Positions 1 through 14,100 of a stretch of DNA of 64,000 nt are shown here, piece by piece. The notes beneath the pieces were generated by a model. That model had not been told where the DNA came from and ran no database searches. It was given only the letters and a program-made list of their open reading frames with translations. Each line of letters opens with the position of its first letter. The stretch's first letter is position 1. The stretch is from Janthinobacterium sp. TB1-E2 (GTDB lineage Bacteria; Pseudomonadota; Gammaproteobacteria; Burkholderiales; Burkholderiaceae_D): positions 3,038,001-3,102,000 of the forward strand of contig NZ_CP142523.1 of the NCBI RefSeq assembly GCF_036885605.1. The letters run 5' to 3'. The position numbers were made by a program, and so were the translations under genes.

Positions 1-3000
1 GCCAGGGCCAGCTGGTGGCCGGCCAGCTGCAGTTGAACGTAGCCAACCTGAACAACGCCAGCGGCGAGATCGTGCAGACGGGCACGGGCGACACCGTCAT
101 CACCACAGGTAAGTTGGACAACACGGCGGGCCGCATCGCCGTCAACAGCAATAATCTTTCCCTAAACGCGACGGTCTTGGCGAACATCAATGGCAAGCTG
201 GAACAGGCAGGTGCCGGTGTGCTGGCCATCAACGCGGGTCAATTCAACAACCAGTTCGGCAAGATCACGGGCAATGGCAAGCTCGACATCACGGCAACCA
301 CTCTGGATCATCGCAATGCGATGACGGTGGCGAATCAGCTGACCATCAACGCAGGCAGCTTGGACAACCGCAGCGGCAGTCTGGCGCAGACGGGCACGGG
401 CCTCATGACGGTGAGCGCCACAGGCCAGCTGGACAACACGGGCGGCAAGATCGAAGGCAATGGTGATGCGCTGGTGAAAGCGGCTACCTTGCTGAACAAC
501 ACGGGCCGCATCGTGGCGGCGCAGGATGCCGTATTGAACGTGGGCAGCCTGGACAATACGGAAGGTACGGTGGCGGCGGGCCGTCACCTGAATCTTTCCG
601 GTGGCGACATCGACAATACCAAGGGCCAGCTGCAGGCCGTGGTGGGCAACGCCACCTTGAATGTGGCGAACTTGAACAATGCGGCGGGTAGTATGTTTGC
701 TGGCGCAAGCCTGAACACCACGCTCGACACCCTGAACAACACCGGCAGTCTGTATGCGGCCGGGAACCAATCGCTTACCGCGAAAGGTGCTGTTACGAAT
801 ACTGGCGTGATTGCAGCGCAGGGCAATAACAGCGTCACGGCCAATAGCCTTGACGGCAGCGCAAGCAGTTTGATCGGTGCGGGCATCCAGGCCGATGGCA
901 AGCTGGGCACGGCAGGCGACTTGACGATTAATACCGCGCAAGCGCTGGCCGCGCATGGCCAGATTCTGGCGGCAGGCAATGCCAATCTGACCGGCGCTAC
1001 GCTCGATATCAGCGGCAGCCAGGCCAGCGGTGCCAACATCGGCCTGACGGCCACCCAAGGTGACGTCAGTACGAACAAGGCGGTTGTGACGACCTCGGGT
1101 ACGTTGAGTGTGGCGACCAACGCCACCTTGCATAATACGGAAGGGACATTGCAGGCAGGCCAGCTCGACCTGCACGTGGCAAACTTGGACAACGCCAAAG
1201 GCGTCGTGTTGCAAACGGGCACGGGTAATACGGTCATCCAGACCGGCAGTCTGGACAATACGGCCGGCCGCATCGCCGTCAACAGCGCAAACTTGAACAT
1301 CGATGCCGTCAGCGTCACGAACAAGGACGGCAAGATTGAGCATGCGGGTACGAGCATCTTGAATCTGCAAGCGGGCGTACTGGACAACAGCAAGGGCCGT
1401 ATCACGTCCGCTGCCTCGGCGGATATTGCCAGCAAGGGGGCGCTGAACAATACAGACGGCGTGATTGCCGCGACTGCCGACTTGCATGTCGGTGGCGTGC
1501 ATGTCGACAATACGCGCGGCGTATTGCAGGCGGACACCTTGCGTCTGGATACGGCCAGCTTGCTGAACCAGCAGGGCACGGTTAGCGCCGGCACGGACCT
1601 GACGGCGAAAGTGAGCGGCGACCTGAACAACGCGGGCCTGCTGTACGCGGGCCGCAACCAGCAACTGACGGTCGGCGGCTTACTGAACAACACAGGTTCC
1701 ATCGCCTCCGTTGGCAACACCCATATTACCGCGGGCAAAGTGACCAGCAGCGGCCTGCTGGGCGCCGGCGTGAAAGCGGATGGCAGTCTGGGGACGGCTG
1801 GCGATCTGATCATCAATGCCGATGGTGTGTTGCAGGCCAGTGGCCAGAATCTGGCAGCAGGTACGGCCACGTTGACGGGTGCCAGTATGGACCTGTCTGG
1901 CAGCCAGACGGGGGCGGCGAATATCGCCATCACGGCAAATACTGGTGATGTCGTGACGAACAAGGCCGTCATCTCGGCCAGCAATGTGCTGGCCATCACC
2001 GCCAATGCGACTAACGCCCAGTCGTTGGTGAATACCCAGGGGCAACTGGTGGCCGGCCAGTTGCAGTTGAACGTAGCCAGCCTGAACAACGCCAGCGGCG
2101 ACATCGTGCAGACGGGTGCCGGCGATACCGTCATTACCACAGGCAAGCTCGACAACACGGCCGGCCGCATCGCCGCCAACAGCGCTAATTTGGCCCTGAA
2201 CGCGACGATATTGACGAACGTTAATGGCAAGCTGGAGCACGCTGGTGCCGGTGTGCTGGCCATCAACGCGGGCCAGTTTAACAACCAGTTCGGCAAGATC
2301 ACGGGCAATGGCAAGCTGGATATGATGGCTGCCACCCTGGATCACCGCAATGCGACGACGGTGGCCAATCAGCTGGCCATCAACGCCAGCAGCCTGGACA
2401 ACCGCGCCGGCAGCCTGGCACAGACGGGCGCCGGACTGATGACGGTGAGCGCCACCGGCCAGCTGGACAACACGGGTGGCAAGATCGAGGGCAATGGTGA
2501 TGCGCTGGTGAAGGCAGCCACCTTGCTGAACAGCACCGGCCGCATCGTGGCGGCGCAGGATGCCACGTTGAATGTAAATCGCCTGGACAACACGGAAGGC
2601 ACGGTGGCGGCAGGACGTCATCTGCAACTGTCCGGTGGCGACATCGACAATACCAAAGGCCAATTGCAAGCTGTGATCGGCAATGCCACCTTGAATGTGG
2701 CGAACCTGAACAACACCGCAGGCAACGTGTTTGCCGGCGGTAACCTGAACACCGCACTCGATACCTTGAGCAACACGGGCAGTCTGTATGCGGCCGGCAA
2801 CCAGACCTTGACCGCCAGCGGCGCCATTGTGAACACGGGTGTCATCGCGGCGCAGGGCAACACCAGCATCACGGCAAAGACGCTCGACAGCAGCGCAAGT
2901 AGCTTGCTCGGTGCTGGCATGCAGGCTGATGGCAAGCTGGGCACGGCTGGCGACCTGACGATCAGCACTACACAAACGCTGGCTGCGCATGGCCAAAACC

Positions 3001-5160
3001 TGGCGGCAGGCAATGCCAAACTGATTGGCGGCACGCTCGATATCGGCGGCAGCCAGACCAGCGCGGCGAACATCGGTCTGACGGCAACAACGGGTGACGT
3101 CAGCACGAACAAGGCGGTGGTCACGACGCCAGGCGCGCTCAACATCACGACGAACTCCACCTTGCACAACACGGAAGGCACGGTGCAGGCGGGCCAGCTG
3201 GATCTACATTTAGGCAATCTCGACAACGCCAAGGGTACGGTATTGCAGACGGGCACGGGCGACACGAGCATCGTCACCGGCAATCTGGACAATACAGCGG
3301 GCCGCATTGCCGTCAACAGCGCAAACTTGAACATCGATGCCGTCACCATCACGAACCAGGATGGCAAGATCGAGCATGCGGGCACGGGCATCTTGAATCT
3401 GCAAGCGGGCCTACTGGACAACCGCAAGGGCCGCATCACCTCGGCTGCGGCGGCCGATATCGTCAGCAAAGGTGTATTGAATAACACCGATGGCGTGATG
3501 GCAGCGACTGCCGACTTGCATGTCGGTGGCGTGAATGTCGACAACACGCGCGGCGTGTTGCAGGCGGACACCTTGCATCTGGATGCATCCAGCTTGCTGA
3601 ACCAGCAGGGCACGGTTAGCGCCGGCACGGACCTGACGGCGAAAGTGAGCGGCGACCTGAACAACGCGGGCCTGCTGTACGCGGGCCGCAACCAGCAACT
3701 GACGGTGGGCGGCTTGCTCAACAACACAGGTTCTATCGCTTCCGTCAATAACACGATGATTACCGCTGGCAAAGTGATCAGCAGCGGTCTGCTGGGCGCC
3801 GGCGTGAAAGCGGATGGCAGCCTGGGGACGGCTGGCGATCTGATCATCAATGCCGATGGTGTGTTGCAGGCCAGTGGCCAGAATCTGGCAGCAGGTACAG
3901 CCACGTTGACGGGTGCCGGTGTCGACCTGTCGGGCAGCCAGACGGGGGCAGACAACATCGCCATCACCGCGCGCAGCGGCGATGTGCTGACGAACAAAGC
4001 CGTCGTCTCGGCCAGCAACGTGCTGGCCATCACGGCCAATGCAAATAACGCCCAGTCGCTGGTGAATACCCAGGGTCAGTTGGTGGCGGGACAACTGCAG
4101 CTGAACGTCGCCAACCTGAACAACGCCAGCGGCGAGATCGTGCAGACGGGTGCCGGCGACACCGCCATCACGACAGGTAAGCTGGACAACACGGCGGGCC
4201 GCATCGCCGCCAACAGCGCTAACTTGGCCCTGAACGCGACGGTCTTGACGAACATCAATGGCAAGCTGGAGCACGCAGGCAGCGGCCTGCTGGCCATCAA
4301 TGCGGGCCAGTTCAACAACCAGTACGGCAAGATCACGGGCAATGGCAAGCTCGACATCACGGCAAACACTCTGGATCATCGCAATGCGACGACGGTGGCG
4401 AATCAGCTGACCATCAACGCCGGCAGCCTGGACAACCGCAGCGGCAGCCTGGCCCAGACGGGTACGGGCCTCATGACGGTCGCTGCCACGGGTCAGCTGG
4501 ACAACACGGGCGGCAAGATCGAAGGCAACGGCGATGCACTGGTAAAAGCCGCAATCTTGCTGAACAACACCGGCCGCATCGTGGCGGCGCAGGATGCCGT
4601 ATTGAACGTGGGCAGCCTGGACAATACGGAAGGGACAGTGGCGGCAGGGCGTCATCTGCAACTGTCCGGTGGCGATATCGATAATACCAAGGGCCAATTG
4701 CAGGCCGTGGCCGGTAATGCCACCCTAAATGTGGCGAACTTGAACAACACCGCAGGCAACGTGTTTGCCGGTGCCAACCTGAACGCGACACTGTCCAGTC
4801 TGGACAATACGGGCAGCCTGTATGCGGCAGGGAATCAATCCTTGACCGCAACAGGTGCCATCACGAACACGGGCGTCATCGCGGCGCAGGGCAATATCAG
4901 CATCACGGCAAAGACCCTCGACAGCAGCGCAAGCAGCTTGATCGGCGCGGGTGTTCAGGCCGATGGCAAGCTAGGCACGGCTGGTGACTTGACGATCACT
5001 ACCGCGCAAACGCTGGTCGCACATGGCCAGACTCTGGCGGCAGGCGGCGCCAATTTGACTGGCGCCAACGTTGATATCAGCGGTAGCCAGACCGGCGCCG
5101 CCAACATCGGCCTGACGGCAACACAGGGCGATGTGAGTACCAATAAAGCCGTAGTGAGCA
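1..5160 (+). repeat. Tandem 2,034-bp coding repeats inside the giant exoprotein gene
   Basis: Three units in register start at about bases 13, 2047 and 4081. The spacing is exactly 2,034 bp (678 codons) both times, seen by aligning the CTGGTGGCCGGCCAG-like segment at each start. Units 1 and 2 are complete; unit 3 is close to the others until about 5160, after which the sequence still belongs to the family but has diverged. The frame is preserved, so unit number can change by recombination without breaking the gene. The left boundary is unknown because the gene continues outside the window. Confidence 0.9.
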
Positions 5161-8100
5161 CGCCTGGCGCCTTGACGATCCATGCGCAAGACACCTTGCG
5201 CAATACGGAAGGACAACTTAGTGCTGGCCATCTTGAGCTGCACGTAGGTAACCTGGACAACACCAAAGGCACCGTGATCCAAACGGGCACGGGCGACACT
5301 GTCATCCAAACGGGCAAGCTGGACAACAGCGCCGGGCGTATCGCCGTCAATAGTAATAATTTGACTCTGGACGCGTCCACCCTGACGAATGCAGGCGGCA
5401 AGATCGAGCATGCCGGCAGCGGCACCCTGGCCATCACGGCAGCCACCTTGCAGGGCGCCAGCGGCAGCATCATCGGCAATGGCGCCGTCGATCTGAAGGC
5501 CGGTCTGTTCGACCACGCCAACGCCACCACCACGGGACGCTCCCTGAGCGTGCAGGCGGACAGCCTGAGCAACCGGGGCGGCCATCTGCTGCAGACGGGC
5601 GCGGGAGGCATGACGGTCGCCGTCACGGGTCTGCTGGACAATACGAATGGAGAAATCGCCGGCAATGGCGTGTTGTCGGTACAGACCGGCAGCCTGGACA
5701 ACAGCAAAGGCAAGATTACCTCGGCCATGTCCGCCAACATCGTCAGCACTGGCGCACTCGTCAATACCGACGGCGTGATCGCGTCGGCAACCGATTTGCA
5801 CCTGGGCGGCGCCATCGACAATACGCGCGGCTTGCTGCAGGCGGGTACTGGCGCTCTCAGCCTGGATGCGGCCAGTCTGCGCAATGCGCAAGGTACGCTC
5901 AGCGCGGGCATGGATATCACGGCCAAGGTCAGCGGTGACGTGCTCAACGCAGGCGTGCTGTACGCAGGACGCAACCAGACCTTGGACATCGGTGGCTTGC
6001 TGAGCAATACAGGCTCGCTTGCCGCCCTGGGCAATACGGCGATCACGGCGGGTAGCCTGAGCGGTAACGGTTTGCTGGCGGCAGGCATGCGCGCCGATGG
6101 CAGCTTTGCCTCGGCTGGTGACCTGGCGGTGACGGCCCGTGGCGTCTTGCAAGCCGGTGGCCAGAACATGGCGGCCGGCCAGTTGCAGCTGACGGGCGCG
6201 TCGGTCGATGCGGGCGGCAGCCAGAGCAGCGCGGCCAATATCGGCTTGACGGCCTTGACGGGCAATGTGACGACCAGCAAGGCGGTCGTGTCTACCAATG
6301 GCCTATTGAGCATCACGGCGAATGCCGCCAATGGCCAGGCACTGGTCAACCAGGGCGGCAGCCTGAGCGCCGGGCAGCTGGCCTTGCGGGTGGCCAACCT
6401 GGACAACACCAAGGGGACCTTGATCCAGACGGGCGCTGGCGACACGGTCATCGAGACGGGCAAGCTGGACAATACGGGCGGGCGCATCGCCGTCAACAGC
6501 GCCAATCTGCGTCTGCAGGCGGGCGACCTGACGAATGTGGATGGCAAGATCGAACACGCGGGCAAGGGTGTGCTGGACATTCGCGCCACGAATCTGTACG
6601 GCCAACGGGGCCAGCTCACGGGCAATGGTGCATTGGGTGTGGCGGCCAATTACATCGATCACCGCAACGCCAGCCTGTTGGCGCAGCAAGTGGGCGTCAC
6701 CGCCGGCATCCTCGACAACCGCCAGGGACAGATCACGCAGCTGGGCACGAGTGCGGCAACAGTACTGGCCAGCACGCGCCTGGACAATAGCGGGGGCAAG
6801 ATCGAGGCGAATGGCAATGTGCGCGTGGAAACGGGCGAGTTGCTCAACGATCACGGCCGTATTGCGTCCGCGCAGGACGTCAATGTGGCGGCGACGGGCA
6901 AGCTTGACAACACCAGCGGCGTGATCATTACAGGGCGCGACCTGACGCTGGCTGGCGGCAAGGTGGACAATACCCTGGGACAATTGCAGGCAGCGGGCGG
7001 CAATGCGCAATTGAGCATGGACGAGCTGCTCAATGCGCAGGGCAGCATCGTTGCTAGCGGCAATCTGACGACCACGGCGGGCAGCGTGCGCAACAGCGGC
7101 AGTCTGTTTGCCGGCGGCGAGCAAGTGCTGAAGGTGAGCGGCGCGCTGGAGAACACCGGCGTGATCCTGGCCCAGGGCAACAACACCATCAACGCCAACA
7201 GCGTCAACAGCGGCGCGTCCAGCCTGATCGGCGCGGGCGTGAAAGCCGACGGCAGCTTGCAGACGAGCGGCAACTTGCAGGTCACGGCGCAGCAGGCGCT
7301 GGGTGCCCATGGGCAGGTGCTAGCGGCAGGCAATGCCGTCCTGGGCGGTGGCAGCGTCGACCTTGGCGGCAGCCGCAGCAGTGCCGGCAATATCAATCTA
7401 ACGGCGACAACAGGCGACGTCAGCACCAGCGGTGCCGTGGTCACCACGCCGGGCGCCTTGACGATCACGGCCGGTGCGAATAGCCAGGCCTGGAACAACC
7501 AGCGCGGCGATATCAGCGCTGGCCAGCTGGCCGTTGGCGTGGGCAACCTGAACAACCAGCAAGGCAGCATCGTGCAGACGGGTACCGGCAATACGGTCAT
7601 CGAGCTGACATCGCCAGCGGGCGTGCTGGACAACACGGGTGGACGCATCGCCGTCAACAGCGCCAACCTGGGCCTGAAAGCAGGCATCCTGACGAATACG
7701 GATGGCAAGATCGAGCACGCGGGCAGCGGTACCTTGAACTTACAGGCCACGCAGTTGAACGACCTGCGCGGACAGATCACGGGCAATGGCGCCCTGGTTG
7801 TCACAGCCGGCACCATCGACCACCGCAACGCCAGCACCATCGCGCAGCAAGTGAGCGTGACGGGTAGTACCCTGGACAATGCGGGTGGCAACCTGACGCA
7901 GCTGGGTAAAGGTGATACCAGCATTCAATTGACGACCAGCCTGGATAACAGTGGCGGCACGATCGCCAGCAATGGCAACACCAATATCGTTGCCCCGAGC
8001 CTGAACAACCAGGGCGGCAAGCTGCAGGCGGCCGGCACGGCCAATCTGACGGTGACGGCGAACAACGTGCTGGACAATAGTCATGGCGGCGCCATCGCCG

Positions 8101-11100
8101 GCGGCGGCAATGTCGTGCTGGGTGCTGGCAGCCTGCTGAACCAGGGCGGCAGCGCCACGGCGGGCGGGCAGCTGACGGCAAATGTGGCGCAGGCCTTGAA
8201 CAATGCGGGCGGCTTGCTGGCCGCCACGGGCAATATGACCGTGAACGCAGCCAGCGTCGACAACAGCGCCGGCGGCAAGCTGGCCTCGGTGCAAGGCCAG
8301 TTGCAGGTTACCTCCACGGGCGCCACCGTCAATAATGGCGGCACCATGCAAGCGGGTGGCGACATCATCCTGAGCAATGGCGGCCTGTGGAACGCGCAGG
8401 GCACCATTGCCGGCGCGAACGTCACGCTCGACACGCATGGTCAACTGTTCAACAACAACCAAGGCACCCTGGCGGGCACGGGAACCGTCAACTTGCAGAC
8501 GGGCATCCTGGACAACGATGGCGGCCTGCTGCAGTCGGGCGGCGCCATGACCATCGATACGCACGGCAATGCCTTGCTCAACACCAATGCGGGCGCGTAT
8601 GCGGTGCGCCATCCCGGCAGTGCCGGCGGCATCAGCAGCGGCGCAGGATTGACCCTGCAAACGGGCAGCTGGAACAATGCGGGCGGCTACCTGGGCGCCG
8701 CTGGCAACATCACGGGCAGCGTGGGCCCGCTGGATAACCGTGGCGGCCAGATCGTCGGCAAGTCGGCGCTGGATTTGACCTTGAGCGGCTTGCATAACCA
8801 GGGCGGACAAATCCAGGTGCTGGGCAAGATCGGCCTGAACGCCGGTGGCGGCAGCGTCAACAACCAGCAAGGCTTGATCCGTTCCGGCGCGGCGGTAACA
8901 TTAACAGGCGGCGCAATTGACAATGCCAGCACCCTGGGCGCGAACCAGGGCATCGAAGGCATCCATGTGACCCTGAACAGTGCCAACGTCAGCAATGTGC
9001 AGGGCGCGGTGCGCGCCGATGGCAACCTGGCGATCAACAGCGCTGGCAGCATCAACAATACCTTGGGCATGTTCAGCGCCGGTGGCGCGCTGGCGTTGCA
9101 GGACACCGGCCCCGGCCGTGGACTGGCCGTGACCAATACGGGCGGCACCATCATCGGCGGCCAGCGTACCGACATCCGGGCGGGCAGCCTGAGCGGCGAC
9201 GGCAAGGTGCTGTCGCAGAAAGACATGGCGCTGGACCTGGCCGGCAACTTTACCTTGAGCGCAGGGGCCGAAGTCATGGCCAACGGCAATGCGGATATCA
9301 CCATCGGCGGGCAACTGGTGAACGCGGGCAAGATACAGGCGCTCAGCATGCTGACCCTTGGCGCCGCCAATTTCGATAACACGGCGACGGGCGACATCAA
9401 CGCGGGCACGACGCGCGTCAATGTCGGTGGCCTGCTGAACAACCACGGCGTGATCGATGGCATCAGCACACAACTGAACGTCGGCACGCTGAACAACATG
9501 GGCACGGGGCGCATCTACGGTGATCATCTGAGCATAGCCGGCGGCACCGTCAACAATGACGTGGAGGGCGGGATTGCAGCCACCATCGCGGCGCGCAGCC
9601 GCCTTGACATCGGCGTGACGACGCTGAACAACCGCGAACACGGCCTGATCTTCAGCGGCGGCGACATGGCGATTGGAGGTTACCTGGACGGCAATCGCAT
9701 CGCCACAGGCTGGGCGGGATCGGTGACGAATGCCAGCGCGACGATTGAGGCGCTGGGGAATCTGGACATGGCGGCTGGCCAGTTCAGGAATCTGAATGCC
9801 CATTTCAGGGTCGAGACGTTAGATAATGGTACGGAAGACATCATTGAGTATGAATACAATGGCCAGCGTTATCGAGCGGGCACACCGGGCGTTAGCGAGG
9901 AAACACGCGGGTCTTCCTCAGCAAATTATGGGATGGCGCTCAACTACCCGGGCGGTAGCACAACCAATTATAAACGGTATGTGATCAGGCGTACGTCGCG
10001 TTCGGATGTAATTGTTGAGTCTGATCCTGGAAAAATACTAGCAGGCGGGAACTTGACCATCAGCTCCAACGATGCCTTGAATCAGCAAAGTCATGTCATA
10101 GCGGGAGGTAAGTTGACCATGACGGGGGCGGTGCTGAGGAATCCGGACGTGATGCTCACGACTTTCATCCGAGAGTCGGGGACTGTTACGACGATGATGT
10201 ATGGAGCAGGAGGAGGCGCGGGTGGCAGTTCTTCTGGAGGCGGGCAACGTACCGAGGCGTATAACCCGGCCGATTATATTTCGACGGCGCCGGCCCACGA
10301 AACAGTGCAAAGAAGCAATTACACATCGCCATCAGGAAAAGCCGCGGACGGTGTTGACACTGGTGCTGGCGGCGCCACTGCTGCCAGTGCCAGTATAGCT
10401 TTCGCAACTGTTGACAGTACTGCTGTGGGCGTCGCAGGCGTTGGCGCGGCAAATGGCAAGAGTGCAGGTAAGGCGGCGGGGAGCACGATCCCGAATGGCG
10501 CAGGAGACACAGGCAATGCAGGCCAGACGGGACCTGTCGGCGGCGCGAGCGGCGCCCTTGTCGGCAAGGTCAGCGGCGTGAACAGTTCTGCCACAGCGTC
10601 ATCCATGCAACTTGGCGCCGCCGTTACCGATACCGTTGGCCAGGGCGTTGGCGCTGTGGCTGACCATGAGGGCCTTCACGGCAGTACTCGCATCGGAGAT
10701 GCAGGGAAAACTGAATCATATGGCAAGGTGACCGGCGTTCAAACCGGTGCCGCGAGTGGCGTGAGCGGCGCCGATACGGTCGATGCCTCTGTGCTGGCCA
10801 GTACTTGGCATGGTGGCGCACACGCTGTCGATGGTGCCGCTGGCGTGAGTGCAAGTGAGCGTACGGGCAACGCAGGCAGGGCTGGGGGACTGAGTAATGT
10901 GCATGGCAGTCATGTCGATACGGCCCGTGGAGGTGGCGGAAGCGCCAACCTCGATCCTGGTTTGCTTGTTTCCACAAAGCAGAGTGGCCCGTCAACCGTT
11001 TTGGGGGCTACGACGGCCGATGGCAGCGAGCGTATTGGTAAGTCGGGACAATATCTGACGCTCGCCTCCGTGGCACAAGCGCGTGCAGTAGACGCTGCAG

Positions 11101-14100
11101 GCACTAGCGGGTCAATGGAGGTAAACATTGCCGTGGCAGACGGCACGACGATTCAATCAAGCACTGGAAATGCGGTGCGGGTTTCTGCCGCCAATGGCGT
11201 ATCGCGGGGGCAGATCAATAGCATTGAGCAGGTCGCGTTGGCCAACTCGTCTGGCCGTGCACAATTGGTGCGTACGGTTTCTCCATCGATGCAGTTGCCG
11301 AATGCTAGCCTGTTCAAGACCAATGGAGGTCAGACCGCACGGTATCTGGTGGAAACTGATCCGCGGTTTACCAACTATCGAGACTGGACCGGCTCTGATT
11401 ACATGTCGGCACAGGTGCAAATGGATCCTTCCGTGACGCAAAAGCGCCTCGGAGATGGATTTTATGAGCAGCGCCTCGTCCGCGAGCAGGTTGCGGAATT
11501 GACGGGCCAGCGTTTTGTAGGCGATTACACGAGTGATGAACAGCAGTATCGAGCCCTGATGGACGCGGGTGTTTTGTTTGCCAGAGCGCATGACTTAAAA
11601 CCTGGCGTCATGCTCACGCCGGCGCAAATGGCTGTTCTCACCAGCGACATTGTCTGGCTGGTGGAGCAGGACGTCACCTTGGCGGACGGTTCCATCGAGA
11701 AGGCGCTGGTGCCGCAAGTGTTTGTGCGTTTGCGCGAGGGTGACCTGGATGGTTCCGGAAGCTTGCTGGCCGGTAAGGATGTCGAGATCAGTATGTCTGG
11801 TGATCTGGTGAACGGTGGCTCGATTGCCGGACGCAATGTGGTCAAGTTGAACGCGGAGAATGTGGACAACCTGAATGGGCGTATCCATAGTGACGCCGTC
11901 GCGATCGCGGTACTAAATGATTTGAACAATGTAGGGGGCACAATCTCTGCCAATAGCGAGATGGTCTTGTCGGCAGGGCGCGATATCAACGTGACGAGCT
12001 CGGCCTATAGCTCTTCCCGCAATGTCGCCGAGAGCAGTTCCAGCCGTACGGCGGCCGACCGTATCGCGGGTCTGTATGTGACTGGTGATGGCACCACTGG
12101 CAGTGGATTATTGCTCGCTTCGGCGGGGCGGGACGTGAATCTGCTGGCGGGCGTCATTGGAAATGCTGGCGAGGCAGGCAATACGCTGCTCAATGCTAGC
12201 CGGGATATCAACTTCGCGACGCTGGCGACGGCCAGCGCTGAAAGCAGAACTTACGATGCGAAGAATTACAACAAGGAAAACAATACAGGTGAAATTGGCA
12301 GCGAGATACAGGGATTAGGCAATGTTATATTAAGCGCAGGAAATGATGTGAATGCCAGGGCTGCCACCATGCAAGCTGGCGATCTATTGGCCGTGAGTGC
12401 TGGACATGACATTCATATTGTCGCGGGTAACGCGAGTAACAAGGTCGAGTCTGCCAGCCAGCAAACGGAGAGTGGATTTCTTTCAAAGAAAGTGACGACC
12501 CGGCACGATATTGTCGATACCAACACGGCCATCGGCAGCTCTTTTGGCGGCAATACAGTGGTATTTTTCGCGGGGAATGACATTAAAGTCATTGGCTCCG
12601 ATATTCTCAGCGATGCGGCAACAAGCCTAGTGGCGAAAAATAATATCAGCATTGAGGCCGGAACCAATACCGTCTATGAGTTGCATCATAGCGAAGTTAA
12701 GGAAAGCGGATTGTTGAGCGGCGGCAGTGGTCTGGGTATCAGCTATGGCAAACGTATGACCACCATGGACCAGCAACGCGACGGCACCATGGAAAGTGGG
12801 CAGGCGCGCAGTTTGATAGGTTCGGTGAATGGTAATCTGACCATCAGCGCCAGCAACGCACTTAATATCAAGGGAAGTGATGTCGGTGCCGGGGGCGACC
12901 TTGGCCTTTCCGGCAAGAGTGTGACGATTGCTGCTGGGCAGGATACAGAGAAAGGTAAAATTGTCACCAAGACAGTGCAAGACGGCTTCAGCCTAGCTTT
13001 GGGTGGCACCGTGGTCAGCGCCATTCAGACCGTGCAAGGCATGGGCGAGGCCATGGGCAAGACCAGCAATGGTCGGGTGCAGGCCATGGCCGCGGCTACA
13101 GCCGCCTTGGCCGCTAACAACGCCAAATCGGCTAATGCCCAGCAAGGCCCGAGCGTGAGTATCAGTCTGACCTATGGCCACTCGGAAAGCGAACAGACGC
13201 AAATGACCGCTAGCACGACGCACAGCGGCAGCATACTGAGCGGTAAAAACATCAACATCACGGCAACGGGCGGCGGCAAGGATAGCAATATCAATATCCT
13301 CGGCAGCGAGCTCAATGCCAGCAATATTATCCGTCTGAGTGCCGATAATCAGGTCAATTTACTGGCAGTTCAGGATACGGAAAGTCAGCACACTACAAGT
13401 TCGAGCCTGAGTGCCTCCGCAGGCGTCTCGGCCAACATCAGCAAGAGCGGGGCGGCGTTTGGTTTGACCGGCAGCGTCAGCGCTAGTCAGGGCAAGCAGG
13501 ATGGCGAGGGCAGTACTCAGCTCAATACCCACATCAATGCGGGCAAGTTGCTGGTTATTCATAGTGGTGGCGACACCACGATCAAGGGGGCGGTGGCGAA
13601 TGCCGGTCAGGTGATCGCCAATATCGGGGGCAATCTGAATCTGGAAAGCTTGCAGGATACGGCCAAGTTCGACAGCAAGAACCAGAGTGTCAGCGTGAGC
13701 GGAACCTATGGCGCCGGCGCCAGTGTGAATGCCAGTTTCAGCCAGAGCAAGATGCATAGCGATTATGCCAACGTGCAGGAGCAAAGCGGCATCCAGGCCG
13801 GCGCGGGCGGTTTCCAGATTACGGTTGGCGGCAATACTGACTTGAAGGGCGCCATAATCAGCAGCAGCGCCGCGCCCGGCGCCAACAGCCTGAATACGGG
13901 CACGCTCACGCAGAGCGATATCAAGAACCATTCGGTGGCACAAGCCAGCACCATGGGACTGAGCGGCGGCTTTAGCTTTGCCGATCCGGACGCCAAGAAA
14001 GACAAGGAGCCGGCCACCAAGGACGGGACTGACAAGGTGGCTGACAACAAGGATGTCGGCAAGGGCAAGGGACCGGGTGGCACAGATTTGATCAACGCAG

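Noticed and set aside
1..5160. Regular repeats considered as a CRISPR-like array
   Set aside because: The units are 2-kb coding repeats in one frame, with no short spaced direct repeats.
162..6649. Long open frames on the minus strand beneath the hemagglutinin repeats (up to 560 codons)
   Set aside because: They are produced by the strong codon periodicity and GC bias of the repeats, have no protein family character, and recur with each DNA repeat.
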